Origin: Hyphococcus sp.
GTDB taxonomy: Bacteria > Pseudomonadota > Alphaproteobacteria > Caulobacterales > Parvularculaceae
Reading direction: 5' to 3'
NCBI GenBank assembly: GCA_021776415.1
Contig: JAJFFY010000039.1
Coordinates: forward strand, 1 to 44,262
Length of the DNA: 44,262 nt
Shown: piece after piece, positions 17,001-26,727 of the stretch
Numbering within the stretch: the stretch's first letter is position 1
Layout of the letters: every line of letters begins with the position of its first letter
Position numbers and translations under genes: made by a program
Notes under the pieces: generated by a model
What the model was told of the DNA's origin: nothing
Database searches by the model: none
Seen by the model: the letters and a program-made list of their open reading frames with translations, nothing else

Positions 17001-19055
17001 ATGAGAAGAGTATTTTTGTGTTCCTGTATTGTTGCTTTACAGACATCGCTTGCCGCGGCGAGCGAACCTAAATGGCAAACTCAAGTCGACATTCAAGGCA
17101 AGTTTTCTGGTCGTGACGCGATTGGAGAAATCGACGTTCTGGCGCCGGTGTGGCAAAATGATCGCTCGCTGCTTTTCATAAATTTCCGCGGACAGTTCGA
17201 TGATGCTTCCAATCAGGAAGGCAGCGTCGGTGTTGCCTATCGTCGCATGTTGTCAAACGGTTTTAATGTTGGCGCTTACGCTTTTGCCGATATCCGCAAT
17301 ACGAAATTCGACAATACGTTCGTTCAATCGACTGTAGGCGCTGAAGTTTTGGGCCGCGATATTGAAATTCGCGTAAATGGTTACTTGCCAATAGACAATG
17401 ATCCGAAAGTGGCGTTCGTTAACATTACATCCGAGACCGAAAGCGTTGTCGATAACGCCGTTACGACAATCGGGATTGCGCGAGCGGAAGTTCAGAACGG
17501 GTTGCTAGCTATTCTGCGCGACCAAACGACCGTGACGAATCTGACGGATTTCACAACTATCACCAACACCATTTTCAGCGAACGAAGCCTGTCTGGCGGT
17601 GACGCGGAAGTAGGTTTGCGCCTGCCTTTTAGCGACGCCGAAGACAATATTCAGTTTCGCCTTTACGGGGGTGGTTTTTACTTTAGCGCGGAGGGCGTTG
17701 AAGACGTTGCGGGTCCGCGCGCTCGCGCTGAATTGCGGATCCACGATGTTTTCGGCGTGAACGGCGCAAGGTTCAGCGTTGGCGGCGAGTTTCGTCATGA
17801 TAATGTTCGCGGGTCGCAAGGCTACGGGGGCGCGCGCCTGCGCTTCCCGCTGCAGTTCGGCAAGGCCCAAAAACGACTAACGGCGATGGAGCGCCGCATG
17901 CTCGATCCTATTGTGCGTGACCCGGACGTCGTTACAAATCTTGTGCAGGCGCCGACCGTTGCCGTCGATAATATGATGGCGAACAGAGTAGAAGAGGAAG
18001 TCGTTGTGCTTTCCGAACAAGCTGTTCATGCCGGTAACGGCTTAACAGTCGGAAATGTGATCAATATCGACGCTACTGATGATTTCGCGGCGGCCGCTCA
18101 AGCGGCGGGCGAGAACGCCTTGGTTGTCGTCGATGGGAGCGCCGGGGATATAATCACCAACGCGGCTCTGTTGCCGGGGCAGACAATCGTCGGCGGAAAC
18201 GTGGCGTTGGATTTTGTCGGCGCCACAAGCGGTGCGCAAGCATCCCTTGTTATCGACACGCTACTTCCGTCATTCCGATCCGCTACAGGGCAGGAAATCT
18301 TGACCGTAGCAAGCGGAACAACCATTCGCGGCTTAACGTTTGACGCCTCGAACGGCTTTCCTATCTATTCAAATGTCCCCGCGTCGCAAATTACGATCAG
18401 TGACAATGTGTTTAGGGATTTAGGGTTCTCATTCGCAATATTGTTGAGCTCACCAGCTTCACCTGTCGCTGAATATAGCAATATTTTAATAAAAAATAAT
18501 ATGATACTCGCCGCAAATAGCGGGCTTGCTGCTGGAACAGGTATTTCTATTCGGCGAAAAGCAAATAACGTTGTTATACGCAACAATATCGTATCCGGCG
18601 CAATTGAAGTGTGGGACGGTTCGAATGTGCTGATTGAGGACAATCAAATAGCATCAGAATTTATCGGCCTCGCGCTCACCGGCGGTGCGCAAAATATAAC
18701 TATCAGAAACAATGTGATTGACGGCCCGGCGTTTGACGCCGGCCTGCTTCTGGCGTCCGGGCCTTATGACAATATTCTTGTTACGGATAATCGTTTTGTT
18801 AACGTAAGCGGACCGCAGATTAAGGTTGTTGCTGCACCGGTTGACAATGTCACTGTTAACAATAACGCGTTTGTGGGAGTTGCATCTCTTTTCGCCCTCT
18901 TCGAATTGAGCCCTGGTTCTTATACCGGCAGCGGCAACACATTGGCGGCTGGTGCGACGTTGACTTTTACTTGCACCGAGAATGGGTTGGCGGCGGGTTA
19001 TACCGGCGCGGGCTTCAGCTTTGTGTCGAGCGAGGTCTGTGGCGACGGCCCCTGA
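17001..19055 (+). CDS. Predicted outer-membrane barrel protein with C-terminal right-handed beta-helix
   Basis: 684-residue exported protein with a signal peptide (MRRVFLCSCIVALQTSLAAA, residues 1-20). Residues about 25-290 are alternating beta strands resembling an inverse-autotransporter-type barrel (FINFRGQFDDASNQEGSVGVAYRR is split over two strands; GFNVGAYAFADI; a final VRGSQGYGGARLRFPLQFG), then a linker with LTAMERRMLDPIVRDPD. Residues about 380-660 carry repeated N-x-I/V-x-x-N-x-I/F units (ISDNVFRD, IRNNIVSG, IEDNQIAS, IRNNVIDG, VTDNRFVN), the signature of a pectate-lyase-like parallel beta-helix. GTG at 16986 is an alternative start. Less GC-rich than neighbours. Possible surface-displayed passenger; ligand unknown. 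Confidence 0.75.
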   Translation: MRRVFLCSCIVALQTSLAAASEPKWQTQVDIQGKFSGRDAIGEIDVLAPVWQNDRSLLFINFRGQFDDASNQEGSVGVAYRRMLSNGFNVGAYAFADIRNTKFDNTFVQSTVGAEVLGRDIEIRVNGYLPIDNDPKVAFVNITSETESVVDNAVTTIGIARAEVQNGLLAILRDQTTVTNLTDFTTITNTIFSERSLSGGDAEVGLRLPFSDAEDNIQFRLYGGGFYFSAEGVEDVAGPRARAELRIHDVFGVNGARFSVGGEFRHDNVRGSQGYGGARLRFPLQFGKAQKRLTAMERRMLDPIVRDPDVVTNLVQAPTVAVDNMMANRVEEEVVVLSEQAVHAGNGLTVGNVINIDATDDFAAAAQAAGENALVVVDGSAGDIITNAALLPGQTIVGGNVALDFVGATSGAQASLVIDTLLPSFRSATGQEILTVASGTTIRGLTFDASNGFPIYSNVPASQITISDNVFRDLGFSFAILLSSPASPVAEYSNILIKNNMILAANSGLAAGTGISIRRKANNVVIRNNIVSGAIEVWDGSNVLIEDNQIASEFIGLALTGGAQNITIRNNVIDGPAFDAGLLLASGPYDNILVTDNRFVNVSGPQIKVVAAPVDNVTVNNNAFVGVASLFALFELSPGSYTGSGNTLAAGATLTFTCTENGLAAGYTGAGFSFVSSEVCGDGP

Positions 19056-19148
19056 GATTCGCACCAAGCTGAGCCGCGCGGCGGCGTCGCTTGGATGGAC
19101 TCGCTCTCAATATATGTAGCCGAATCGACCAAATCCTAGCCAGGAATC

Positions 19149-19186
19149 TTGACAAACGTTGAGGTAAACTGACTAGTGTACCTCAA
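19149..19186 (+). promoter_or_regulatory. Promoter with overlapping palindromic operator
   Basis: A 28-bp interrupted palindrome, TTGAGGTA at 19159-19166 and TACCTCAA at 19179-19186, with a further ACT/AGT pair inside, lies about 70 nt upstream of the ferritin-like gene. A perfect -35 hexamer TTGACA (19149-19154) precedes it, placing the palindrome across the spacer and -10 region; the -10 itself is weak. Size and symmetry fit a dimeric repressor such as a TetR-family protein (inference). No regulator gene is adjacent. Confidence 0.6.
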
Positions 19187-19253
19187 TGCTTAATCGCATT
19201 CTAATAGCCTCACGGTAAGCGGTTTGCGGCTGGCGAAATTTGGAGAACGAACG

Positions 19254-20354
19254 ATGGCGTCTTTGCGCGAGCTTTATCCCATTCCCGACATCGACCCCTG
19301 CTGGAGCGTCCCGCAAGATTTCGAGGCGGCGTTCGACTGGGATTATGACGACGGCCGCAAGCACATGATGCACCTTTATCAAAAGGGCAAGGACATGCAG
19401 TGGGATGCGCTCAACCGCATCGACTGGAGCCTTGAGCTTGATACTGAAAACCCGATGGGGCTGCCGGATGAGGTGATGGGCATTTTTCATACGCCCTATT
19501 GGGCGAAGATGAACAAAAAGGAGCAGACGGAATTTCGCCGCAATTCGCAAGCCTGGACGATGTCGCAATTCATGCAGGGCGAGCAGGCGGCGATGATCTG
19601 TGCGGCGAAGATCGTCCAACAGGTGCCGGACCTCGATGCAAAGTTTTACGCCTCGACCCAGACCATGGACGAAGCGCGCCATGTTGAGGTCTACAAAAAA
19701 TATCTGAGCAAACTAGGCCTTGCCTATCCGATGACGGCGCCGCTGCAGGAGCTTGTCGACCAGGCGCTGCGCGATTCGCGCTGGGACATGACCTATCTCG
19801 CCATGCAGGTTGTCATTGAGGGGCTGGCGTTGGCCGCTTTTGGCAATATACGCGAGCTTTCGAAGAACCAACTGACGCAGCAATTAAATGCTTACGTGAT
19901 GGAAGACGAATCGCGACATGTGGCGTTTGGCCGGTTAACGCTGAAAGAATATTACCCGCAACTGACGCAAGCCGAGCGCGACGAGCGCGAGGAGTTTCTG
20001 GTTGAGGCCTGTTATCTGATGCGCGACCGTTTCGAAGGCCGCGAGCTTTACATCGATATGGACATTCCCGTTGACGAGATCATTGCAGCGCAAGAGCAGA
20101 CCGAGGCTCGCAAATTATTCAGAACAATGCTTTTCCAGCGCATCGTGCCGATCGTCCGCGACATTGGTCTGTGGTCTGATAAAATTCAGGGAGCCTACGC
20201 AAAAATGGGCGTCATTGGTTTTGCAGACATTGACTATGAAAAACTGTCGGCAGACGACGAGAAGCGCGCGGCGGAGTTTGATGAAATCAACAAAAACCGC
20301 CGCGAAAGCTATGTCGAGGAAGTCGCAGCGCTAGGCGCGACGGCGGCGGAATAA
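19254..20354 (+). CDS. Ferritin-like diiron protein (putative oxygenase/desaturase-like)
   Basis: 366-residue four-helix-bundle protein with a full set of carboxylate-diiron ligands: Glu110 (QGEQAAM), Glu140 and His143 (DEARHVE), Glu189 (VVIEGLAL) and Glu219 and His222 (EDESRHVAFG). This E..ExxH..E..ExxH pattern is that of ribonucleotide-reductase R2-like, acyl-ACP desaturase and AurF-type oxygenases; the long C-terminal helical part suggests an oxidase/oxygenase rather than storage. ATG at 19254 has GGAGA 8 nt upstream. The strong palindromic operator upstream suggests inducible expression. Substrate unknown. Confidence 0.85.
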   Translation: MASLRELYPIPDIDPCWSVPQDFEAAFDWDYDDGRKHMMHLYQKGKDMQWDALNRIDWSLELDTENPMGLPDEVMGIFHTPYWAKMNKKEQTEFRRNSQAWTMSQFMQGEQAAMICAAKIVQQVPDLDAKFYASTQTMDEARHVEVYKKYLSKLGLAYPMTAPLQELVDQALRDSRWDMTYLAMQVVIEGLALAAFGNIRELSKNQLTQQLNAYVMEDESRHVAFGRLTLKEYYPQLTQAERDEREEFLVEACYLMRDRFEGRELYIDMDIPVDEIIAAQEQTEARKLFRTMLFQRIVPIVRDIGLWSDKIQGAYAKMGVIGFADIDYEKLSADDEKRAAEFDEINKNRRESYVEEVAALGATAAE

Positions 20355-20356
20355 TC

Positions 20357-21100
20357 TTACGACGCGCAATAAGCGGCGGCGATGATGCGCCCCTGATCAG
20401 GCTCCTGAACAATGATCGCGCAATGATCGCCGGCTTGCGGCGCCGGCGTCGTTAGCCGCCCGCCATTGCTGGCGACTTCGCCAAGCGATTGCAGCTCAGT
20501 GGCGACATTGATTTCCTGGATCACCACCCCGGCGTTCTGGCCATGATGAATTTCAGTGTCCACAGCGGGTTTCAGCGTCACCAGAAACGCCTCGCCGCCC
20601 GTCGGGGTTGCGTCAATATCAAACATCATTTCCGCACCATCGCGCCGGACAGAAATTGCCGCCAGCAGCTGGCTTGCGCGCGCCGCGCTAATCAGCGCGT
20701 CAACCTCTTTGCGGTCAGAGCCCACGGCTTCGCCCGCGCCGTTGATCACCATTTGCGGCGTATAGACCGAGCTGCGCCCACGCAGGTTTTTGTTATATTG
20801 GCGTTGGCGTTTTGTGCATTGTGGGTCCGAAAACGGGTCGCGCCAGCGGCCCTGGCGGGTTTCAAACTCATTCCAGTAATCAACATGCCAGCTGATGGCG
20901 ATGACGCCGTCGCCGGTTGCAAGTTCTGAATAATACTCATTTGCGGCGCGGCATTTGCTGCAAGCCTGGGAGGTAAACATTTCGACCACCACCGGCCCGA
21001 CGCTGCGGCCCGGTTCACCATCTTGCGCTAAGCCATGAGACAGCCCTGCCGCAATCAGCGCCATCGCGCTGGCTAAATGCCTTAAAACCCGAAACTGCAT
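20357..21100 (-). CDS. DUF1223 secreted thioredoxin-like protein
   Basis: 247-residue exported protein. Residues 1-25 form a signal peptide ending near GLSHGLAQ. The mature domain starts VVVEMFTSQACSKCRAAN with a CxxC (Cys47, Cys50), then HVDYWNEF, DPFSDPQCTKRQRQYN and YTPQMVINGAGEAVGSD, all landmarks of DUF1223. The fold is thioredoxin-like and the CxxC suggests a redox role in the periplasm, but the family has no established function. It converges with the ferritin-like gene, with a 2-nt gap. Confidence 0.9.
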   Translation of the reverse strand: MQFRVLRHLASAMALIAAGLSHGLAQDGEPGRSVGPVVVEMFTSQACSKCRAANEYYSELATGDGVIAISWHVDYWNEFETRQGRWRDPFSDPQCTKRQRQYNKNLRGRSSVYTPQMVINGAGEAVGSDRKEVDALISAARASQLLAAISVRRDGAEMMFDIDATPTGGEAFLVTLKPAVDTEIHHGQNAGVVIQEINVATELQSLGEVASNGGRLTTPAPQAGDHCAIIVQEPDQGRIIAAAYCAS

Positions 21101-21261
21101 AATCTACTCTAACCTGCCCCCCTGCCGGCACTCTGCCGCCATTGCGCTTCCCATTCAAAGCAATCCTGCTCAATTTCCCGCGAGTATCGTTACCCGTCGG
21201 TCATTGCATCTCGCCCTCCAGCTGCCTAAATAGCCGCGTTTGGTGAGAATAACGGTTAAAA

Positions 21262-22650
21262 ATGACGGATAGACGGCAAAAACAAGGAAAATCGGTCTTC
21301 ATCCGCACCTATGGGTGTCAGATGAATGTCTATGATTCCGAGCGTATGGCCGGACTGTTAAAGCCGCTCGGCTATGGCGTTGTGGACGCCCCGGACGATG
21401 CCGACCTTGTCATCCTCAATACCTGCCATATCCGCGAGAAGGCTGCTGAAAAAGTCTATTCCGAGCTTGGCCGTTTAAAGAAAATTAAAACCGCCAGAGT
21501 GAGCGCCGGCGATGAGATGGTGATCGCGGTGGCCGGTTGCGTGGCCCAGGCTGAGGGCCCTGAAATTATCGCCCGTGCGCCCATGGTCGATCTGGTGGTT
21601 GGCCCGCAAGCCTATCATCAGTTGCCGGAGCTTTTAGCCCGCGCCGCACGCGAATGCGGTGATGTGCTGGCAACCGATTTTGCGGTGGAAGAAAAATTTG
21701 ACCGCCTGGCTGAGCGTGAAGCCGATGGCCCGGCGGCGTATCTCACCATTCAGGAAGGCTGCGATAAGTTCTGCACTTTCTGTGTCGTGCCTTATACGCG
21801 CGGCGCGGAAGTCTCGCGGGGGGTTGATGCAATCACCGCGGAGGCGCGCTCGCTTGTGGCGCAAGGGGTGAAGGAAATCACCCTGCTTGGCCAGAACGTT
21901 AATGCCTGGCGTTTTGCCGCCCCCGCTGGCGATGCCGGTGCGCAGGGATTGGCGTGGGGCTTGGGCGAGTTGTGCCGTCACCTGGCGATGATCGATGGGC
22001 TTGAGCGGATCCGCTTCATGACCTCGCATCCGCGCGACATTGATGACGGTCTGATCGCCGCGCTGGGCGAGGAAGAAAAGCTGATGCCTTATCTGCATCT
22101 GCCGGTGCAGGCGGGGTCGGACAAAATTCTCAAAGCCATGAACCGCGGCCATACCGCAGCGAGCTATATCACCCAGATCGCCAAAATTCGGGCGGCAAGG
22201 CCGGATATCGCCCTTTCCGGCGACTTCATCGTTGGTTTCCCAGGCGAAACGAATGAGGATTTCGAAGCGACTTTGGCGCTTGTCGAGGAGGTTCAATACG
22301 CCTCGGCCTATTCGTTCAAATATTCCCGCCGACCCGGCACCCCGGGCGCAGCGATGCCCGGACAAGTCGCGGAAGACGAGAAAAACCAACGCCTCGCCCG
22401 GCTTCAGGCGCGCCTTGAGGCGCAGCGGGCTGAGTTTAACCGCGCGCAGATCGGCAAGATCCTGCCGGTTTTGTTCGAAAAATCCGGCCGCCATCCCGGC
22501 CAGCTCATCGGCCGCTCGCCATATTTGCAAAGCGTTCACGTTGATGCGCCACAATCCATGCTAGGCTCCATTGCGCCGGTGCGTATCGAAGATGTAACGC
22601 CCAATGCACTTGCCGGCGTGCTCGTAACGAAAGCTGAGGCCGCCGCTTGA
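21262..22650 (+). CDS. miaB: tRNA-2-methylthio-N6-dimethylallyladenosine synthase MiaB
   Basis: Radical-SAM methylthiotransferase that adds a 2-methylthio group to i6A37 of tRNAs reading UNN codons. All six cluster cysteines are seen: Cys19, Cys55 and Cys93 ([30 protein letters not shown]) for the auxiliary cluster and Cys167, Cys171, Cys174 ([16 protein letters not shown]) for the SAM cluster. A TRAM domain ends the 462-residue protein. It opens the block miaB-phoH-ybeY-corC-lnt, and its stop overlaps the TTG start of phoH. Confidence 0.97.
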   Translation: MTDRRQKQGKSVFIRTYGCQMNVYDSERMAGLLKPLGYGVVDAPDDADLVILNTCHIREKAAEKVYSELGRLKKIKTARVSAGDEMVIAVAGCVAQAEGPEIIARAPMVDLVVGPQAYHQLPELLARAARECGDVLATDFAVEEKFDRLAEREADGPAAYLTIQEGCDKFCTFCVVPYTRGAEVSRGVDAITAEARSLVAQGVKEITLLGQNVNAWRFAAPAGDAGAQGLAWGLGELCRHLAMIDGLERIRFMTSHPRDIDDGLIAALGEEEKLMPYLHLPVQAGSDKILKAMNRGHTAASYITQIAKIRAARPDIALSGDFIVGFPGETNEDFEATLALVEEVQYASAYSFKYSRRPGTPGAAMPGQVAEDEKNQRLARLQARLEAQRAEFNRAQIGKILPVLFEKSGRHPGQLIGRSPYLQSVHVDAPQSMLGSIAPVRIEDVTPNALAGVLVTKAEAAA

Positions 22651-23621
22651 GCGAACGCAAAACCGCAGACCTGGTTGACCATATTGATTTTGACGACAAC
22701 CGGCTGGTGGCCGAGTTGTCCGGCCAGCACGACGCGCATCTCGCCATTCTTGAAGACGCCCTCAGCGTGCGGATTGATCCGCGCGGCAATCGTTTTGCGG
22801 TTAGCGGCAAGGCGCGCGCCCGCGCGATCCACGCTTTAACGGCGCTTTACGAAAAGCTTGAGCGCGGCGAGCCGGTCGGCCCTGGCGAGGCGCTGGCCGC
22901 CGCCAAGCTGTCAGCCGCTCCGGCGCCGAAATCGGTCAAGTCCGAGCTGCCATCAATCAAAACGCCAAAACGCCTGATCTCGGCGCGCTCGCCCAATCAG
23001 GCGGCCTATCTTGAAAATCTGAGCACCCATGATCTGACCTTCGGCGTTGGTCCGGCGGGCACTGGCAAGACTTATCTTGCGGTCGCCCATGCGGTGGGTC
23101 AGTTGTTGAGCGGCGCGGTTGACCGGATTATTTTATCGCGCCCGGCGCTTGAGGCCGGCGAGCGGATCGGGTTTCTGCCCGGCGATATGAAAGAAAAGGT
23201 CGATCCGTTTTTGCGTCCGCTCTATGATGCGCTTAACGATATGATGCATCCGGACTATATTGAGCGGCGCATCGCCGCCGGCGATATCGAGATTGCGCCG
23301 ATTGCCTTCATGCGCGGACGCACCTTGGCGCGCGCGGCGGTGATCCTTGATGAGGCGCAAAATGCAACGCCCGAACAGATGAAAATGTTTTTAACCCGGC
23401 TTGGCGAGGGCGCGCATATGGCGGTGACCGGCGATCCTTCGCAAACTGACCTGCCGGCGGGACAGACCTCGGGCCTTGCCGATGCGCTCAGCGTTCTTCA
23501 CGGGGTTGAAGGCGTCGGCGAGACCCGTTTTACCGCCGCCGACGTGGTTCGCCATCCACTCGTCGCGCGGATCATTAACGCGTATGATGCGGCCGGCGCA
23601 AAAAAAAGCGGCCGTGACTGA
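22647..23621 (+). CDS. phoH: PhoH family ATPase (PhoH-like/YbeZ)
   Basis: 324-residue cytoplasmic P-loop NTPase related to helicase domain 1, linked to RNA metabolism. An N-terminal KH-like domain covers about residues 10-75, Walker A is GPAGTGKT at 135-142, and Walker B is [10 protein letters not shown], followed by [11 protein letters not shown]. The TTG start at 22647 overlaps the miaB stop (TTGA), indicating translational coupling. Its neighbour ybeY follows immediately, the usual ybeZ-ybeY pair. Confidence 0.95.
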   Translation: MSERKTADLVDHIDFDDNRLVAELSGQHDAHLAILEDALSVRIDPRGNRFAVSGKARARAIHALTALYEKLERGEPVGPGEALAAAKLSAAPAPKSVKSELPSIKTPKRLISARSPNQAAYLENLSTHDLTFGVGPAGTGKTYLAVAHAVGQLLSGAVDRIILSRPALEAGERIGFLPGDMKEKVDPFLRPLYDALNDMMHPDYIERRIAAGDIEIAPIAFMRGRTLARAAVILDEAQNATPEQMKMFLTRLGEGAHMAVTGDPSQTDLPAGQTSGLADALSVLHGVEGVGETRFTAADVVRHPLVARIINAYDAAGAKKSGRD

Positions 23622-23625
23622 GGCC

Positions 23626-24090
23626 ATGATCGACGTTGTCATTGAAGATGAAGGCTGGCCGGAGGCCGCGGCAATGGAAGCGCTGGCGGAGCGGTGCTAC
23701 GCGGCTGCGCTCCCGTTTGAGCCCGCGCTTGAGGGCGAAATTGCGCTGCTTTTGACCAATGACGCCAATATGCGCGCCCTCAACAGCAAATATCGCAGCA
23801 CGGACAAGCCGACCAATGTTCTGGCTTTTCCTGGCGATGGCGAAAGTAGCGGTGGTTTTGTCGGCGATATCGCGCTGGCGCGCGAGACTTGCGTTGGCGA
23901 GGCGAAAGACAAACAGATCGCATTGCAAGATCACGCGGCGCATCTGATAATTCACGCCATGCTGCACCTGGCTGGATATGACCATCAGAGCGATGACGAA
24001 GCCGAAGCGATGGAACGCCGCGAGGTGGAAATTTTAAAACGCCTCGGGATTGCCGATCCTTATGGCGCTGCGATGGAGACAGGGCGATGA
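23626..24090 (+). CDS. ybeY: Endoribonuclease/rRNA maturation factor YbeY
   Basis: 154-residue zinc metalloprotein involved in 16S rRNA 3' end maturation and ribosome quality control. The zinc motif H-x3-H-x5-H is complete in HAMLHLAGYDH near the C-terminus, and STDKPTNVLAFP is the conserved upstream motif. Start is ATG at 23626; GTG at 23614, overlapping the phoH stop, would add four residues. It lies between phoH and corC as in many proteobacteria, and its stop overlaps corC. Confidence 0.95.
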   Translation: MIDVVIEDEGWPEAAAMEALAERCYAAALPFEPALEGEIALLLTNDANMRALNSKYRSTDKPTNVLAFPGDGESSGGFVGDIALARETCVGEAKDKQIALQDHAAHLIIHAMLHLAGYDHQSDDEAEAMERREVEILKRLGIADPYGAAMETGR

Positions 24091-25001
24091 ACGACGGCGC
24101 TGGCGACAGTTCCAGTGATGAGCACGGGGGCGGGTTGATTGGGCGCATGCGCGCGTGGTTTGTCGCGCCGCGCCGCGACCGTCATGACTTTACCGCCGCC
24201 GCCGAGAATGGCGAGGCCCGTGCGCTGGAAAACACGGTTCGGGCGCGCCGCGAAATGATCGAGCGGGTCGTCGCCTTCGACCAAAAACAAGTCGTCGACG
24301 TGATGGCGCCCCGCGCCGACATCTCCGCCGTTGATATTGAAACCACGCTTGATGAGCTGATCCAGATATTTGCCGAAGCCGGTCATTCGCGCCTGCCGGT
24401 CTATCGCGGCGACCTCGATGATCCGGTTGGCATGGTGCATATCAAGGACGTCGTCGGACGCATTGCCGATAGGCGAAAACACCGTCCTGAAAAGGCGCAT
24501 CTGGAAACCGGCCCGGTGCTGCAACAAATCCACCGCGAAATTCTTTATGCGCCGCCATCGATGCGCATCACGGATCTGCTGCTCAGAATGCAGGCCTCGC
24601 ATATCCATATGGCGCTGGTGATCGATGAATATGGCGGCACTGACGGGTTGGTGACGATTGAGGATCTGGTTGAGGAAATCGTCGGCGACATCAATGACGA
24701 ACATGATGAAGAAGAAACCCCGACAGTGGCGCCACATGGCGGCGGCGGATGGATTGTCGATGCGCGTGTTGAGCTTGAAGAGTTCGCTGAGGAGACCGGC
24801 GTTCATCTGGAGGCGGATGATGATGAGATCGACACCGTCGGCGGCTATGTGGTCTCGCTCGCCGGTCGGGTGCCGCAACGCGGCGAGGTGATCGTCAGCG
24901 ATGATGGTTTCGACGTTGAAGTGATCGAGGCTGACGCGCGCAAAGTCCGGCGGTTGCGCATCAGGCCGTCGTCGATGAAGCCGAGCGAGGCAGCGGAATA
25001 G
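24087..25001 (+). CDS. corC: CorC/HlyC-type CBS-domain protein (YbeX)
   Basis: 304-residue protein with two CBS domains (about residues 70-190; VMAPRADISAVDIE and IHMALVIDEYGGTDGLVTIEDLVEEIVGDI) and a C-terminal CorC_HlyC domain (about 205-295; DGGWIVDARVELEEF-like WIVDARVELEEF). It lacks the DUF21 transmembrane domain and is therefore the soluble YbeX/CorC type. The family is linked to Mg2+/Co2+ homeostasis and ribosome-related phenotypes. ATG overlaps the ybeY stop (ATGA), and lnt follows 8 nt downstream, giving a coupled block. Confidence 0.94.
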   Translation: MNDGAGDSSSDEHGGGLIGRMRAWFVAPRRDRHDFTAAAENGEARALENTVRARREMIERVVAFDQKQVVDVMAPRADISAVDIETTLDELIQIFAEAGHSRLPVYRGDLDDPVGMVHIKDVVGRIADRRKHRPEKAHLETGPVLQQIHREILYAPPSMRITDLLLRMQASHIHMALVIDEYGGTDGLVTIEDLVEEIVGDINDEHDEEETPTVAPHGGGGWIVDARVELEEFAEETGVHLEADDDEIDTVGGYVVSLAGRVPQRGEVIVSDDGFDVEVIEADARKVRRLRIRPSSMKPSEAAE

Positions 25002-25009
25002 GGCGCGCG

Positions 25010-26629
25010 ATGACCAATCTGAGAAGCGCGTCTGACGCTGCTGCGGCGGCGCTGGAGACTGCCGCGAGCTATCTTAAAGCCCTCACGGGTTGGCGCCGGG
25101 CGCTGGCGGCGTTTGCCGCCGGCGTTGTCACCGCGCTGGCGCTGGCCCCGGTCTATGCGCTGCCATTGATGGCGCTCGGATTCTCAGTTTTGATCGTGCT
25201 GATTGATGCGGTTGGCGCAGCCCCGCGTCCAAGGCTGCGCGCCTTTGCTGTGGGGTGGTTTTTCGGCTTCGGCTATTTCCTCGCCGGGGTTTACTGGATG
25301 GCGTTCTCGTTTTTTGTTCAGGCCGATCAATTTGCCTGGATGGCGCCGTTTGCGGTTTTGGGGATGCCGGCGTTTTTGGGCTTTTTTACCGGCGCGGCGG
25401 CGCTCGCTGCATCGCTGGTCTGGCGCCCGGGTTGGCCGCGTATTTTTATCTTTGCAGCTCTCTGGGCGGTGTTTGAATATTTGCGCGGGCATATTTTAAC
25501 CGGCCTGCCCTGGAATCTCGCCGGCCAGGCGCTGGCGGGCGCGGCGATCAGCGCCCAGACCGCCGCATGGTATGGCGCATACGGATTAAGTCTGGTTGCG
25601 GTGCTGCTTGCCGCAGCGCCGGCCGCCGGCCTGTCTGGGGGGGCGATCAGACGAAGGGTTTTGGCGGGCCCGGTTGTGACGCTTGCCGGCATCGCAATGA
25701 TTTTTGCGATCGGCGCCGCACGTCTTGCGCTGCCGGAACCGGCGCCGGATGGAGAGAATTTTCTGCGCATCGTCCAGCCGAATATTCCCCAGCGCGAAAA
25801 AATCGACCCTAATTTGTGGGGACGTAATTTTTATAAGCTGCTCGGTTTATCCAAAGCCGTGGCGCCGCCGGACGCGCGGCTGTTCATTCTTTGGCCCGAA
25901 AACGCAGCCCCATTGCTGGATGAAGCCAATACGGCGCTGGGCGTTTTGTCCGATGAGTTGCCTAAGGGCGCGGTGTTGATCGCTGGCGCGGTGCGCCGTG
26001 AGCCTGATGGCGATGGCGGTGAGCGGTATTTTAATTCCATCATGACCATCGCCGAGACGCCCGAGGGTCGGCGCGCGGTCAACTATTATGACAAGCACCA
26101 CCTGGTTCCGTTCGGCGAGTATCTGCCGTTCTATGATTTTTTGCAGGCGGTTGGGTTGGCGCAGCTCACGCCTTATGGCGATGCCGGTTTTGCCTCCGGC
26201 AGTGGCCTGAGCATTGTCGAAGCCGGCGGTCCGGCGTTCTCGCCGCTGATCTGTTACGAGGTGATTTTCCCCGGCGCTGTCTATCCCAGGGGCGAGCGCC
26301 CGCAATGGCTGGTGACCGTGACCAATGACGCCTGGTTCGGCGACACGTCGGGCCCGCGCCAGCATCTCGATCAGGCGCGGCTGCGGGCGATCGAGACCGG
26401 GCTGCCAATGGCGCGCTCGGCCAATACCGGAATTTCCGCATTGATTGACGCCAAGGGGCGGATCCTTGCGCGGGTGAAGCTTTATCAAAGCGGCGTCATC
26501 GACGCGGCGCTGCCGCCGGCCTTGCCGCGCACGCTCTATGACCGCACCGGCGACTGGCTTTTCTGGATGATGGTCGCCATAAGCCTTGCCATTGGCGCAT
26601 TCTGGGGCAGACCGCGCGCGCGTTCCTGA
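25010..26629 (+). CDS. lnt: Apolipoprotein N-acyltransferase
   Basis: 539-residue inner-membrane enzyme that N-acylates the diacylglyceryl cysteine of lipoproteins. Several N-terminal transmembrane helices occupy about residues 30-245, followed by a nitrilase/CN-hydrolase domain. The catalytic triad is visible: Glu297 (WPENAAP), Lys362 (DKHHLVPFGEYLPF) and Cys415 (ICYEVIFP). It follows corC in the usual order. Its presence is consistent with the lipoproteins predicted elsewhere in the window (28660, 32652). Confidence 0.96.
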   Translation: MTNLRSASDAAAAALETAASYLKALTGWRRALAAFAAGVVTALALAPVYALPLMALGFSVLIVLIDAVGAAPRPRLRAFAVGWFFGFGYFLAGVYWMAFSFFVQADQFAWMAPFAVLGMPAFLGFFTGAAALAASLVWRPGWPRIFIFAALWAVFEYLRGHILTGLPWNLAGQALAGAAISAQTAAWYGAYGLSLVAVLLAAAPAAGLSGGAIRRRVLAGPVVTLAGIAMIFAIGAARLALPEPAPDGENFLRIVQPNIPQREKIDPNLWGRNFYKLLGLSKAVAPPDARLFILWPENAAPLLDEANTALGVLSDELPKGAVLIAGAVRREPDGDGGERYFNSIMTIAETPEGRRAVNYYDKHHLVPFGEYLPFYDFLQAVGLAQLTPYGDAGFASGSGLSIVEAGGPAFSPLICYEVIFPGAVYPRGERPQWLVTVTNDAWFGDTSGPRQHLDQARLRAIETGLPMARSANTGISALIDAKGRILARVKLYQSGVIDAALPPALPRTLYDRTGDWLFWMMVAISLAIGAFWGRPRARS

Positions 26630-26727
26630 CGCAAACTACAACCTTTGCGCGATGCGCAAAATCCCGTATAGAACCCAGAGGGTTATGCGCCCATCGAGCC
26701 AGAACGGCTTTTGTAACGAGGTTAGAA

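Noticed and set aside
21634..22554. 306-codon minus-strand frame opposite miaB
   Set aside because: The plus-strand MiaB frame is complete with all catalytic cysteines, and the antisense product has no motif.
24060..24878. 272-codon minus-strand frame opposite corC
   Set aside because: Shadow of the two-CBS-domain protein; no motif of its own.
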